DNA from: a virus
Length of the DNA stretch: 38,773 nucleotides
Strand: one strand, 5' to 3'
IMG/VR virus record: IMGVR_UViG_3300048833_000277
Coordinates: 1-38,773 of that record
Under the pieces are notes generated by a model. The model was not told the DNA's origin. It was given only the letters and a program-made list of their open reading frames with translations, and searched no databases. Shown here piece after piece: positions 20,844 through 28,372 of the stretch (positions are counted from its first letter, which is position 1; each line of letters starts with the position of its first letter). The position numbers and the translations under genes are program-made.

Positions 20844-21690
20844 GCCAGTCCTCTTTACCGGTTACGACTGCACTCGCGAGCCTCGCGAGAAACTTGTCGC
20901 CGCTTCGCTCGATTACGACTTCGAGCAGTTTCGCTGCAGTGGTGACATTCCCGAAACTCGCCGCATCAAAGATCTGATGACCGCTGAGAAAATCCGCGAA
21001 GATCAGTATCGCATGAATTCGTGCGCTGGCTTCGGATTGATTCACTCGGCAGCCGTTGGATTCTGGCTGGCGACTGGCATCTGGCGAGCATTCAATCCGC
21101 ACTGGACCTATCGCCTCGGCCAGGCTCGTGACGGCATTCGTGGCGACAACGGTGCGACGATCCACAACGTTGTCGAGTCCGCGAAATCGGACGGCCTGCT
21201 ACCGCAGGACATCGAGAACGACGGGCGAAAAGAGTACCCGTTTCCGCGAGATCAGTACGACTTCCGCTATCCGCCACAGGCGAAAACGTTGGCCGCAGAA
21301 CGCACAGTCGGCTACTCGGTTGTCCTGCGATCGTTCCGCGCTTGCCTGAACTTTCTGCAAGCCGGTCAGGGTGCCATCGTCATCGGCGGACCGTGGGGCA
21401 ACTGGCAGCCAGGTCCTGGCGGAATCTGCAATCAGTTTCGGTCCGGCGGCGGCGGTCATGCTCGCGCCTACGTGGACTGGATCACGATCCGTGGTCAGGT
21501 CTATCTGGTCGAAGCGAATTCGCATTTCGAACAGTACGGCGATCGTGGCTTCGCGTACCACAGCGAACAGTTTGTCGATCAGCAATGCCGTGATCGCTAC
21601 TTCGTCGCGATCGGAATCAGCGACATCAAGCTCGGCCAGAACGACAAGCCGAAACAGCGACGCCACCGACGATTCGTTAAGCTCGTTTGA
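20836..21690 (+). CDS. Papain-like cysteine peptidase (C1-type), candidate lysis or processing enzyme
   Basis: A 284-residue protein. It has the papain order of catalytic residues: Cys63 in DQYRMNSCAGFG (compare the DQG-x-x-x-SC-x-x-F/W motif), His208 in GGGGHARAYVDW, and Asn228 in VEANSHFEQYGDRGFAYHS, which resembles the NSW-G-x-x-WG-x-x-GY region. There is no signal peptide. It lies in the cassette with a holin-like and an anchored membrane protein where an endolysin is expected, and no lysozyme or amidase is seen elsewhere. It may cleave envelope protein or peptide cross-links. A host-takeover protease is the alternative. Confidence 0.7.
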   Translation: MSRPVLFTGYDCTREPREKLVAASLDYDFEQFRCSGDIPETRRIKDLMTAEKIREDQYRMNSCAGFGLIHSAAVGFWLATGIWRAFNPHWTYRLGQARDGIRGDNGATIHNVVESAKSDGLLPQDIENDGRKEYPFPRDQYDFRYPPQAKTLAAERTVGYSVVLRSFRACLNFLQAGQGAIVIGGPWGNWQPGPGGICNQFRSGGGGHARAYVDWITIRGQVYLVEANSHFEQYGDRGFAYHSEQFVDQQCRDRYFVAIGISDIKLGQNDKPKQRRHRRFVKLV

Positions 21691-21700
21691 AAGCGAAACC

Positions 21701-22753
21701 ATGAACCGTGTCACACGAATTGAACTCCTGATCGCATGCGCGATCGCCTGCTTTCTCGCGTTCTGTCTTGCATCAGTCGGGCGATGCGACGACATCACGG
21801 ACGCAAAGAAACGTCTGCAGGAAATCGAGCGAGCGAAGCCAGCTCCGCACGTCATCGATCCAGCTCCGTTGACGCCAGTGCCTGATCCGATTTCCGACCG
21901 TCGCAGCCCAGCAATTGAGTTTCAGGCTGCGAATTCTGACGTTCAAATCAGCGAACGTCTTCCGCGTGCTGTGCTGGTCTGTGGTCAGTATTGCTCGCCG
22001 TGCTTACGAATGGAGAAGGAGCTGGAGGGACTTGTCGGCGGACCGTCAATGCCGATTCAGGTGGTGAGTAACTGGCTGGCCAACGATCTCGACAAATGGG
22101 GCATCGCTCCCAGCATGCAGCTCGGCACGCCGTACCTGTTTATTTTGGACAAAGAGGGCAAGGTTCACGCTCTCACGCCCGCGGGACTTGGCTGCGTTCT
22201 GCGAGGCTATCAGACAAAAGACACCGTGCTGCAGTATCTGGCGAAGCCGGAACATGGCGTCGACATCAACACGCAGCCGGCGCCAATGCAGTCGATGACC
22301 GCCGATGTGCACGACGCCACAGCAACCCCGGAAACATTCGCCGCAGTGCTTGCGGCACATCTTGCGGAAACGAGCGGTCAGCAGGCGGCGGACCCAGTTC
22401 TGGACGGTCTCGGACCGAGCCAGGTGTACGGCAGCCTTTTCGATCTGACCATCGACGCACCTGATACGTGGCGACTGATGGCAGCGAAACTGTTGACCGC
22501 TCAAAGGATCACTTTCGAGAGCGCTGGCATCACGCTCGACTGGACCGGCCCGAAGCGAACGTTTGTTATCGGTGGTGGCCGGTCTCAGACCGAGCCACAG
22601 CAGATGCAGATCAGTCCGCCGGTGAAGGTCACTCTGAACAAATGGATGATTCGGTATTCATGCTCACTCGACGGTGTCAGCTACACGCCGGATCTGACAC
22701 GCATGACCATGCTGCTGAGCGGCGCTCCGGATCTGACGGTCAACCTTCGGTAG
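21701..22753 (+). CDS. Exported thioredoxin-fold protein with CSPC motif
   Basis: A 350-residue protein with a signal peptide (about residues 1-29: RIELLIACAIACFLAFCLAS), a Pro-rich linker, and a thioredoxin-like domain at about 88-200. The active-site type motif is C98-S-P-C101 in VLVCGQYCSPCLRME, and the cis-Pro region is GTPYLFILD. A C-terminal ~140-residue domain has no recognised family. The protein probably acts in the periplasm on disulphides, possibly activating the neighbouring peptidase or altering envelope proteins. It follows the papain-like gene by 10 bases. Confidence 0.75.
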   Translation: MNRVTRIELLIACAIACFLAFCLASVGRCDDITDAKKRLQEIERAKPAPHVIDPAPLTPVPDPISDRRSPAIEFQAANSDVQISERLPRAVLVCGQYCSPCLRMEKELEGLVGGPSMPIQVVSNWLANDLDKWGIAPSMQLGTPYLFILDKEGKVHALTPAGLGCVLRGYQTKDTVLQYLAKPEHGVDINTQPAPMQSMTADVHDATATPETFAAVLAAHLAETSGQQAADPVLDGLGPSQVYGSLFDLTIDAPDTWRLMAAKLLTAQRITFESAGITLDWTGPKRTFVIGGGRSQTEPQQMQISPPVKVTLNKWMIRYSCSLDGVSYTPDLTRMTMLLSGAPDLTVNLR

Positions 22754-22782
22754 GTTTTCAGTTTTCGGTTTTCAGTTTTCGG
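22754..22782. repeat. Family D tandem repeat (reverse orientation)
   Basis: GTTTTCAGTTTTCGGTTTTC and AGTTTTCGG follow the stop codon directly; this is the reverse complement of the CCGAAAAC/CTGAAAAC units found at 19323, 28333, 33069, 34241 and 36997. It lies just upstream of the second csrA. Confidence 0.9.
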
Positions 22783-22802
22783 AGAATCGCAGGGAGCGAG
22801 TC

Positions 22803-22997
22803 ATGCTGGTACTCAGTCGGAAGAAGGACGAAAAGATCGTCATCGGCGACAACATCACGCTGATGGTGATCGAGATTCGAGGCGACAAAGTTCGTCTGGG
22901 GATCGAGGCGCCGAAGGACGTGAGCGTACACCGGCAGGAAGTCTACGAAGCAATTCGACGTGACGGAGCTCGCGAATCGGACAGTGCTAACCCTTGA
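22803..22997 (+). CDS. csrA: CsrA family translational regulator, copy 2
   Basis: A 64-residue CsrA with the canonical N terminus MLVLSRKKDEKIVIGD and the RNA-contacting VSVHRQEVY segment with Arg44, closer to cellular CsrA than copy 1. AGGGAG upstream supports the start. The two copies share only the family core, which suggests separate acquisition or specialisation, for instance one early and one late. Its 3' end overlaps the convergent antitoxin-like gene by 11 bases. It would bind GGA-containing hairpins of host and phage mRNAs. Confidence 0.95.
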   Translation: MLVLSRKKDEKIVIGDNITLMVIEIRGDKVRLGIEAPKDVSVHRQEVYEAIRRDGARESDSANP

Positions 22998-23328
22998 CGG
23001 TCACCAGAATCTCCACGCCGATCGCTTCTGCGACGCGTCGCAGAGTCGTCATCGTGGGATTGCCTTTTCCGTTCTCCAGAAGTGACAAGCTGGCTCGCGT
23101 GATGCCGGTTTTGTCGCAAACGTCCTGCAGAGACAACCCACGCTTTTCACGAGCTTCCTTCAGGGCTGTTAACACATCCATAAACTCAAGCTGCCGCTGT
23201 TCGACCTCTTCAAACACCTGACGGGCACGTGCCTTGTTCGCAGCAATGACCTCAGGCCGCTCTTCTTCGGCAATGGCCTTGCTCAGTCGTGCTTCCATCT
23301 CGGGCGTCGGTTTCAGGCGTTTCGACAT
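22987..23328 (-). CDS. XRE-type antitoxin-like DNA-binding protein
   Basis: A 113-residue reverse-strand protein. The N-terminal ~45 residues are helical and charged (MSKRLKPTPEMEARLSKAIA), and residues about 50-113 are an HTH_3 domain (ALKEAREKRGLSLQDVCDKT, GITRASLSLLENGKGNPTMT). The start at 23328 is preferred over one 23 codons earlier because GAGAG precedes it and the longer form would overlap the toxin gene. It follows the toxin-like gene by 17 bases in one operon, so it likely neutralises it and represses the operon. Confidence 0.75.
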   Translation of the reverse strand: MSKRLKPTPEMEARLSKAIAEEERPEVIAANKARARQVFEEVEQRQLEFMDVLTALKEAREKRGLSLQDVCDKTGITRASLSLLENGKGNPTMTTLRRVAEAIGVEILVTVKG

Positions 23329-23345
23329 GACGTCACTCTCTTTCT

Positions 23346-23582
23346 TCAGACCTCGTAGGCCGTGACCGGAATCACGGAGACATCTTCTTCCACCCACTCA
23401 AACACCACTGCAATCCGGCGACCATCAAGAGCAGCGCCAAAGCGAATCAGGCGGTTACTGGAATGGCTCATTTCTTCACGGTAGTGGTTTTCGAAAGCAA
23501 ATTCGAAATCGTCCTGAGTCAACCCATGCTGAGCCACTTTATCAATCGCTCTTTCTGACCAGTAGTACTCGAACCAAGCCAT
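23346..23582 (-). CDS. BrnT/RelE-like toxin of a toxin-antitoxin pair
   Basis: A 78-residue reverse-strand protein, MAWFEYYWSERAIDKVAQHG, with a C-terminal VFEWVEEDVSVIPVTAYEV stretch. The pattern of a small basic-acidic alpha/beta fold ending in a V-x-PVTA motif resembles BrnT-like ribonuclease toxins (and the related DUF4258 group). TAAGGA precedes the ATG on the reverse strand. The downstream partner is an XRE protein rather than the ribbon-helix-helix partner usual for BrnT. A TA module in a phage can serve stability, superinfection exclusion or abortive defence. Confidence 0.65.
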   Translation of the reverse strand: MAWFEYYWSERAIDKVAQHGLTQDDFEFAFENHYREEMSHSSNRLIRFGAALDGRRIAVVFEWVEEDVSVIPVTAYEV

Positions 23583-23685
23583 TGAATCGTTCCTTAACCC
23601 CCGAACTGTTGTTTCGGCAAATCATAACGCGGCCGTTGGTGTTATTAAACAACAAAACAGATGTTTTCAGAAAACCGTGACGTGA

Positions 23686-26112
23686 ATGCCACGCAAACCG
23701 ACCAAAAAAGCCGCCGCCAAATCTTCGAAGCCGGTGACTCCTTCGCCGAGTGCTGTGAAGCGGCCGCCGAAGAAATCCGCGGCGAAGAAAGCGGCGAAGA
23801 AGAAAGCGAAGAAGCGAGACGAGAAAGACTCCTCGCCGATTGGATCGACGAACGCATCAGCAGGTACTGCGCACGGAGGGCTAACGCCCAGCCGCTCGCC
23901 GAAAATGAAAGTGCAACCGACGGCAGTGACTCCGGTACCGGAGACGCAGGCCTACGAGGAACACAAGTCACGCAGCCGAGAGCGGCAAGCGAAGATCGTC
24001 CGCGAAGGTCAGGACATTGGAGCGATTCCGGAGCCAGCGAATCCGAAACGCCGCGCGAAGTGTGAACGAAATCTGAATCAGTTCTATCGGACCTACTTCC
24101 CGGACGTGTTCGCGCATCCGTGGAGCCGAGTGCATACCAGACTGATTAAGCTCATCACCATGGCGGTGCTGATGGGCTGCATGCTGGCGGTCGGGATCCC
24201 ACGCGGATTCGGCAAGACGTCGATGTGCGTCCGAGCGGTCATCTGGGCCATCTGTTATCGCCATCACACTCTGATCATGCTCTTCGCTGCCACCAACGAA
24301 GCGGCGGCAGATCTGATCAAAGACATTCAGACCGAGCTGACAACGAATCCGTTGTTACTCGAGGACTTCCCGGAGATCTGTCTGCCGCTCATTGAGGTCG
24401 GCAGCGCGAACCAGAAAGGCCGCGGTCAGCTCTGCCAGGGCGAACCGACGAACGTTAAGGTCCGCAGCAACGAACTATGGACCGGAGACGTACTGCGTTC
24501 TGCGGACGGCAGCGTCATTCCTGGCGCTTGCATCTGGGCCTGTGGCATCACGGCGGGTGGAATTCGAGGGAAACGGCGAACCGTCGACGGCAGGGTTCTG
24601 CGGCCCACGCTGGGACTGGCAGACGACTGCCAGACGCGTTCCAGTGCAATCAGCCCTCGTCAATGCAATCGCCGCAAGAACATTCTGGAAGCGGACCTGC
24701 CTGGACTTCCCGGGCAATCGAACAGTTGGTCGTTTCTTTCCACATGGACCGTCATTGAACCCGACGACACTGCGGACTGGGTACTGAATCGCGAGAAAGC
24801 TCCGGACTACCACGGCCTGCGTGAACGGTTCCTTGATGCGATGCCTGACGACAAGGCGATGGAGAAATGGTCGGAGTGGAATGAGATCCGCATTCGATGC
24901 CAGCAGGCGGCTGGGTTGTCCGACGATGACCTGGATACCTTTGACGACCATGATCCGCTCGAACCCGCGCATGAGTTCTTCGACAAACACAAGAAGGTGA
25001 TGATTCGCGGTGCAAAAGTTGTCTGGGAGTATGCCTACGATCCAAAACGGTATCGGTGTGCGCTGGAAAAGGCGATGCACTGGTACTACCGCAACAAGCT
25101 GGCGTTCTACAGCGAATTGCAAAACGATCCCGCCGCGTTCCAGGTCGAAGCAAAACCGCAACTCAAGAAGTTTGATCTGTCGACTCGCTTCGGTCTGCAT
25201 CCACGCGGCACAGTTCCGCGCGGATCTCAGTGGCTCACGGTCGGGATCGACGTCCAGGGCAAAGTGCTGATGTGGTCGGTCCGCGCGTGGGCTCAGGATT
25301 CAACTAGTCAGGTGATCGAGTACGGCACCTGGCCCGGTCAGAATCGGCAGTACTTCACGCTGTCCGACATCCGTCTGACGATCGACGCCCATTACAGCAG
25401 CCTTCCGACATGGGAAGTCCGGCTCGCAGCAGCTCTGCGAGATCTGCTCACGAAACTGTTCGGCCAGCAGTGGCCGCGCGAAGACGGCCTGCAGCTCAGC
25501 CTCACTGCCGGTGGCGTCGATGCAAACTGGCAGACGGATGCCGTGAAAGCGGCGGTCATGGCGAGCGGATTCTACGGCAAGGTGTATCCGACGCACGGCC
25601 GTTCGTTCACGACGGCTCATCAGACGCTGAACGAATCGGCTGTTCGCGATCGCGACATCGTTGGCGACAACTGGCGTCTGAGACAGCCAAAGCAAGGCGA
25701 CGTGCAGTTCGTCACGTTCGACACGAACGTCTTCAAGTCTCAGTTGCGTGATCGGCTCATGATGAACATTGCCCAGCCGGGAGCGTTGACGCTCCATCTG
25801 GGACCGTCTCACGACATGTGGGCCGATCACATCTGCGCAGAACGTTGCCACGAAAAGCTGGATAAGACCCGCAATCGTGAATACGACGAATGGATGAAAC
25901 TGCCAAACCTCGACAACCACTATCTCGACTGTGAAGTGATCAACAACGTCGTGGCCGGAATGCTGGGAATCCGTCTGCCGATCGGGGCTGCAGCCCTGGA
26001 CGCCGTGAAAGCCATCGCCGCGATGCCGACCTCTTCACACTCGAATCAGAATCAGAATCAGCCTGTTCCAAACGCCGCCAACTACAAACCTTTTGCAAAG
26101 AAACGATCATGA
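23686..26112 (+). CDS. terL: Terminase large subunit (GpA family)
   Basis: An 808-residue packaging motor. The ATPase domain has Walker A GIPRGFGKTSM (about 170-180) and Walker B LGLADD (309-314). The nuclease domain shows acidic residues in GIDVQG (520-525), GVDANW (610-614) and NHYLDCEV (744-751), as in lambda gpA-type enzymes that cut and translocate concatemeric DNA into proheads. The first ~75 residues are an unusual Lys/Ala-rich tail (SAAKKAAKKKAKKRDEK) that includes a translated family B repeat. The ATG at 23686 has no good ribosome-binding site; a start after the tail is possible. No small terminase subunit is identified next to it. Confidence 0.92.
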   Translation: MPRKPTKKAAAKSSKPVTPSPSAVKRPPKKSAAKKAAKKKAKKRDEKDSSPIGSTNASAGTAHGGLTPSRSPKMKVQPTAVTPVPETQAYEEHKSRSRERQAKIVREGQDIGAIPEPANPKRRAKCERNLNQFYRTYFPDVFAHPWSRVHTRLIKLITMAVLMGCMLAVGIPRGFGKTSMCVRAVIWAICYRHHTLIMLFAATNEAAADLIKDIQTELTTNPLLLEDFPEICLPLIEVGSANQKGRGQLCQGEPTNVKVRSNELWTGDVLRSADGSVIPGACIWACGITAGGIRGKRRTVDGRVLRPTLGLADDCQTRSSAISPRQCNRRKNILEADLPGLPGQSNSWSFLSTWTVIEPDDTADWVLNREKAPDYHGLRERFLDAMPDDKAMEKWSEWNEIRIRCQQAAGLSDDDLDTFDDHDPLEPAHEFFDKHKKVMIRGAKVVWEYAYDPKRYRCALEKAMHWYYRNKLAFYSELQNDPAAFQVEAKPQLKKFDLSTRFGLHPRGTVPRGSQWLTVGIDVQGKVLMWSVRAWAQDSTSQVIEYGTWPGQNRQYFTLSDIRLTIDAHYSSLPTWEVRLAAALRDLLTKLFGQQWPREDGLQLSLTAGGVDANWQTDAVKAAVMASGFYGKVYPTHGRSFTTAHQTLNESAVRDRDIVGDNWRLRQPKQGDVQFVTFDTNVFKSQLRDRLMMNIAQPGALTLHLGPSHDMWADHICAERCHEKLDKTRNREYDEWMKLPNLDNHYLDCEVINNVVAGMLGIRLPIGAAALDAVKAIAAMPTSSHSNQNQNQPVPNAANYKPFAKKRS
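23872..23900. repeat. Family B repeat translated in the terminase tail
   Basis: CACGGAGGGCTAACGCCC then AGCCGCTCGCC, nearly identical to 4551-4579 and 33369-33397, is read in frame as HGGLTPSRSP, matching the HGGLTPNRSP peptide in the glycosyltransferase. Confidence 0.9.
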
Positions 26113-26489
26113 CGCGCTCAAACAAACGTGACTATCAGCAAAGTGAATCGAAGGCCAGTTCCTGCCGGAAGTGTCGCAGCACTCGACGATCGGCATACTT
26201 CGGCCAGCCACAGGTCCGAGTGTTCGACTTCGTGCAACGCCGGCCAGACGGCACGGAGTTCACTCGGCTGATTCGCCGCCGGACCAAATGCACGGACTGC
26301 GGACAGTTCCGATTTGACTTGTCCTATGAGTTCGTGCCATCCGACATTCCGGCGCCAAAGCCAAAGCCTGCAGCGACTCCGAAAAAGAAGTCACCGGCAG
26401 CCGGAAAGAAGAAGCAACCGCCAGCGGCGGCAGTCACTCCCCCGGACACATTGCCGACGTTCCTCGGAGCTGCGAGCGCGAACGGGTGA
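26109..26489 (+). CDS. Zinc-ribbon-like hypothetical protein after the terminase
   Basis: A 126-residue protein starting at an ATGA overlap. Two CxxC pairs, CRKC (about residue 19) and CTDC (about 61), could form a zinc ribbon flanking an RVFDFVQRRPDGTEFTRLIR hairpin. The C-terminal third is a Pro/Lys/Ala-rich tail (KPKPAATPKKKSPAAGKKKQ), probably disordered and DNA-binding. The position suggests a packaging accessory; it might replace the missing small terminase, but this is speculative. Confidence 0.65.
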   Translation: MTRSNKRDYQQSESKASSCRKCRSTRRSAYFGQPQVRVFDFVQRRPDGTEFTRLIRRRTKCTDCGQFRFDLSYEFVPSDIPAPKPKPAATPKKKSPAAGKKKQPPAAAVTPPDTLPTFLGAASANG

Positions 26490-26616
26490 CCCTATTCGGC
26501 GGAAAGTCGCAGTATCACTGCGAATTTAGCAGCAGATCTGGTGACTCGATCTTGCGTTTCGAAAAGTCGTAACTCACCAATCCAGTCACTTCGGATTTTG
26601 CAGCGAGGGCCAAACG

Positions 26617-26811
26617 GTGACCACAGAAGAGAAGCAAGCTCGACTCGAACAGATCAATCAGATTCTGACGCTGGGTGTGAGCAGTGAGTCATCGGACGGC
26701 CAGAGCACTGCGTACAACCACGACACACTGCGAGCTGAACGCTCGCGATTAGAGCGGGAGCTGGGCGTCAATGAAATGCCACGTCTTTTTAGGTTTAATC
26801 GCAATGGTTAG
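26617..26811 (+). CDS. gpW-like head-tail joining protein
   Basis: A 64-residue protein with a GTG start. The pattern MTTEEKQARLEQINQILTLG, then a DGQSTAYNHDTLR strand region and SRLERELG, resembles lambda gpW (68 residues), which stabilises packaged DNA and prepares the portal for tail attachment. It lies exactly where W lies in lambda, between terminase and portal. Its last 8 bases overlap the portal start at 26804. The family call rests on pattern and synteny. Confidence 0.75.
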   Translation: MTTEEKQARLEQINQILTLGVSSESSDGQSTAYNHDTLRAERSRLERELGVNEMPRLFRFNRNG

Positions 26812-28321
26812 TCTCGGCTGCAGCACATTTGAAACGCAGAACATGCGACCCGGCGGGGCTGTGGAAATCGACACAGTCGGTTACGGATACGCTGGATACG
26901 ATGCACTGAGGTCAGACGGACAACGTAGAGTGGTTGGCGCGTCCTCACTCCGCCACGAAGGGCAATTGCTGCGCAGTTCAGATCGCGAAATCCTGACGGG
27001 AAACGCGTACGATCTGTATCGAAACAGTGTGCTGCTCAGTTGGGCTCTTCGCAGACACATGGACTATATCTGCAGTTGGGAATGGCGTCCGAACACCGGT
27101 GACAAGGCACTCGACACCGATCTGAGAGCACTCCACGAACGCGATGCGCGTCCGTATTCCTGCGATGTGGGCGGTCGACACAGTTGGTCCAGAATGCTGC
27201 GACTGGCAGAACTGCAGGCTCAACTGGCTGGCGATTGTCTGCTGGTGCCACTGCAGGATGGACTGATTCAGGGCGTGGAATCGCACCACTGGCGAAATCC
27301 AACCAGCAACCGCAAAGACATGAGCTTCTGGCAGCAGGGCTGCAAGCTTGGCCCGGGCAACCGCACGCTGGCCGTGTGTCTTCACGAGGCGCTGAACATC
27401 GGCGGAACTCGCGAGCGAATCATTCCACGCAGCCAGGTCTGGCATCACGGATGCTTCGACTTCCGTTTCGATCAGATCCGCGGTATCAGTCCAGTCACAA
27501 CGGCGATGAACGGCATTCGTGACACTCACGAGACGATCGACGACATTCGAAGCAAGCTGAAGATGGAAGCGATTCTCGGCGTGGCATTTTTTCAGGCCGA
27601 TGAACAGCGGAATCCGTTCCAGCAAACGCCTCAGTCTCCACAGCCAGCAGACGCTGCCGGAAAAACACCGCCGCCGTACTTTGATATCGGCAAAGGCGCT
27701 GTCGGCTTCATGATGGGCGACAAGTCCAAAGAGTCCATCGAATCGTTCCAGATGACGAACCCGTCGACGCAGACTCAGGAATTCCTGAAGCTGTCGATCA
27801 TGATCGCGATCAAGGCCTTCGATCTGCCGTTCTTCATGTTCGACGAATCGAACGGGAATTTCGTCAGTTCACGCGGAGCCTGGCTGGCCTACGAAAAGGC
27901 CTGTGTGTCCAAGATGGACAACATCCGCGAACTGAATCGGCTCTATACGCTGTGGCGGACGGCTCGCTGGGCTCTGCCGAAATCGGCTGGCGGTACTGGC
28001 GAGATCACTCTGCCACGATCAATCCCGTTCGAATGGATCCAAGGCAAATGGATTGCACGCGGAACACCATGGTGGAAACCTGAAGAAGAGATCACCACTG
28101 ACCTGATGCTGGTCGCCTGCGGTTCGATGACCTTGCAGGAAATGTGCGACAAACGCGGCTTTGGAATCTGGGAAGACAACATTCAGGATCTTGCCAAAGA
28201 ACTCGACATCGCACGGCAGGCCGGACTCGCACTGGTCTTCAATCAAGGCAAGCTGCCTGTGTCACTGAGCTTTCTGAAAGACGCAAAGCCACAACCGACA
28301 ACCCCCGTCGCAGCCGTCTGA
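26804..28321 (+). CDS. Portal protein (lambda gpB-like)
   Basis: A 505-residue protein forming the dodecameric DNA-entry ring. Features fitting the lambda portal family include YRNSVLLSWALRRHMDYICS near the N terminus, GDCLLVPL, RGISPVTTAMNGIRDTHETI and an IAIKAFDLPFFMFDES segment in the C-terminal half. The start at 26804 overlaps the gpW-like stop; a longer form from 26771 is rejected because it would create a lipoprotein-like leader on a capsid protein. It is followed by family D repeats and the protease gene. Confidence 0.9.
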   Translation: MVSLGCSTFETQNMRPGGAVEIDTVGYGYAGYDALRSDGQRRVVGASSLRHEGQLLRSSDREILTGNAYDLYRNSVLLSWALRRHMDYICSWEWRPNTGDKALDTDLRALHERDARPYSCDVGGRHSWSRMLRLAELQAQLAGDCLLVPLQDGLIQGVESHHWRNPTSNRKDMSFWQQGCKLGPGNRTLAVCLHEALNIGGTRERIIPRSQVWHHGCFDFRFDQIRGISPVTTAMNGIRDTHETIDDIRSKLKMEAILGVAFFQADEQRNPFQQTPQSPQPADAAGKTPPPYFDIGKGAVGFMMGDKSKESIESFQMTNPSTQTQEFLKLSIMIAIKAFDLPFFMFDESNGNFVSSRGAWLAYEKACVSKMDNIRELNRLYTLWRTARWALPKSAGGTGEITLPRSIPFEWIQGKWIARGTPWWKPEEEITTDLMLVACGSMTLQEMCDKRGFGIWEDNIQDLAKELDIARQAGLALVFNQGKLPVSLSFLKDAKPQPTTPVAAV

Positions 28322-28332
28322 GTCCGCGATTT

Positions 28333-28363
28333 ACTGAACACTGAAAACTGAACACTGAAAACT
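28333..28363. repeat. Family D tandem repeat
   Basis: ACTGAACACTGAAAACTGAA and CACTGAAAACT form two 16-base units just after the portal stop and 10 bases before the protease ATG at 28373. Confidence 0.9.
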
Positions 28364-28372
28364 CCCCTGCCC

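Noticed and set aside
23661-24065. 134-codon acidic frame overlapping the terminase N-terminal tail
   Set aside because: It is the out-of-frame reading of the Lys/Ala-rich codons, has no ribosome-binding site, and ends inside the terminase. A small terminase role was considered but nothing supports it.
26771-26803. Longer portal start giving a lipoprotein-like leader (LGLIAMVSLGCS)
   Set aside because: A lipobox on a portal protein makes no sense; the ATG at 26804 overlaps the gpW-like stop as expected for lambda-type order.
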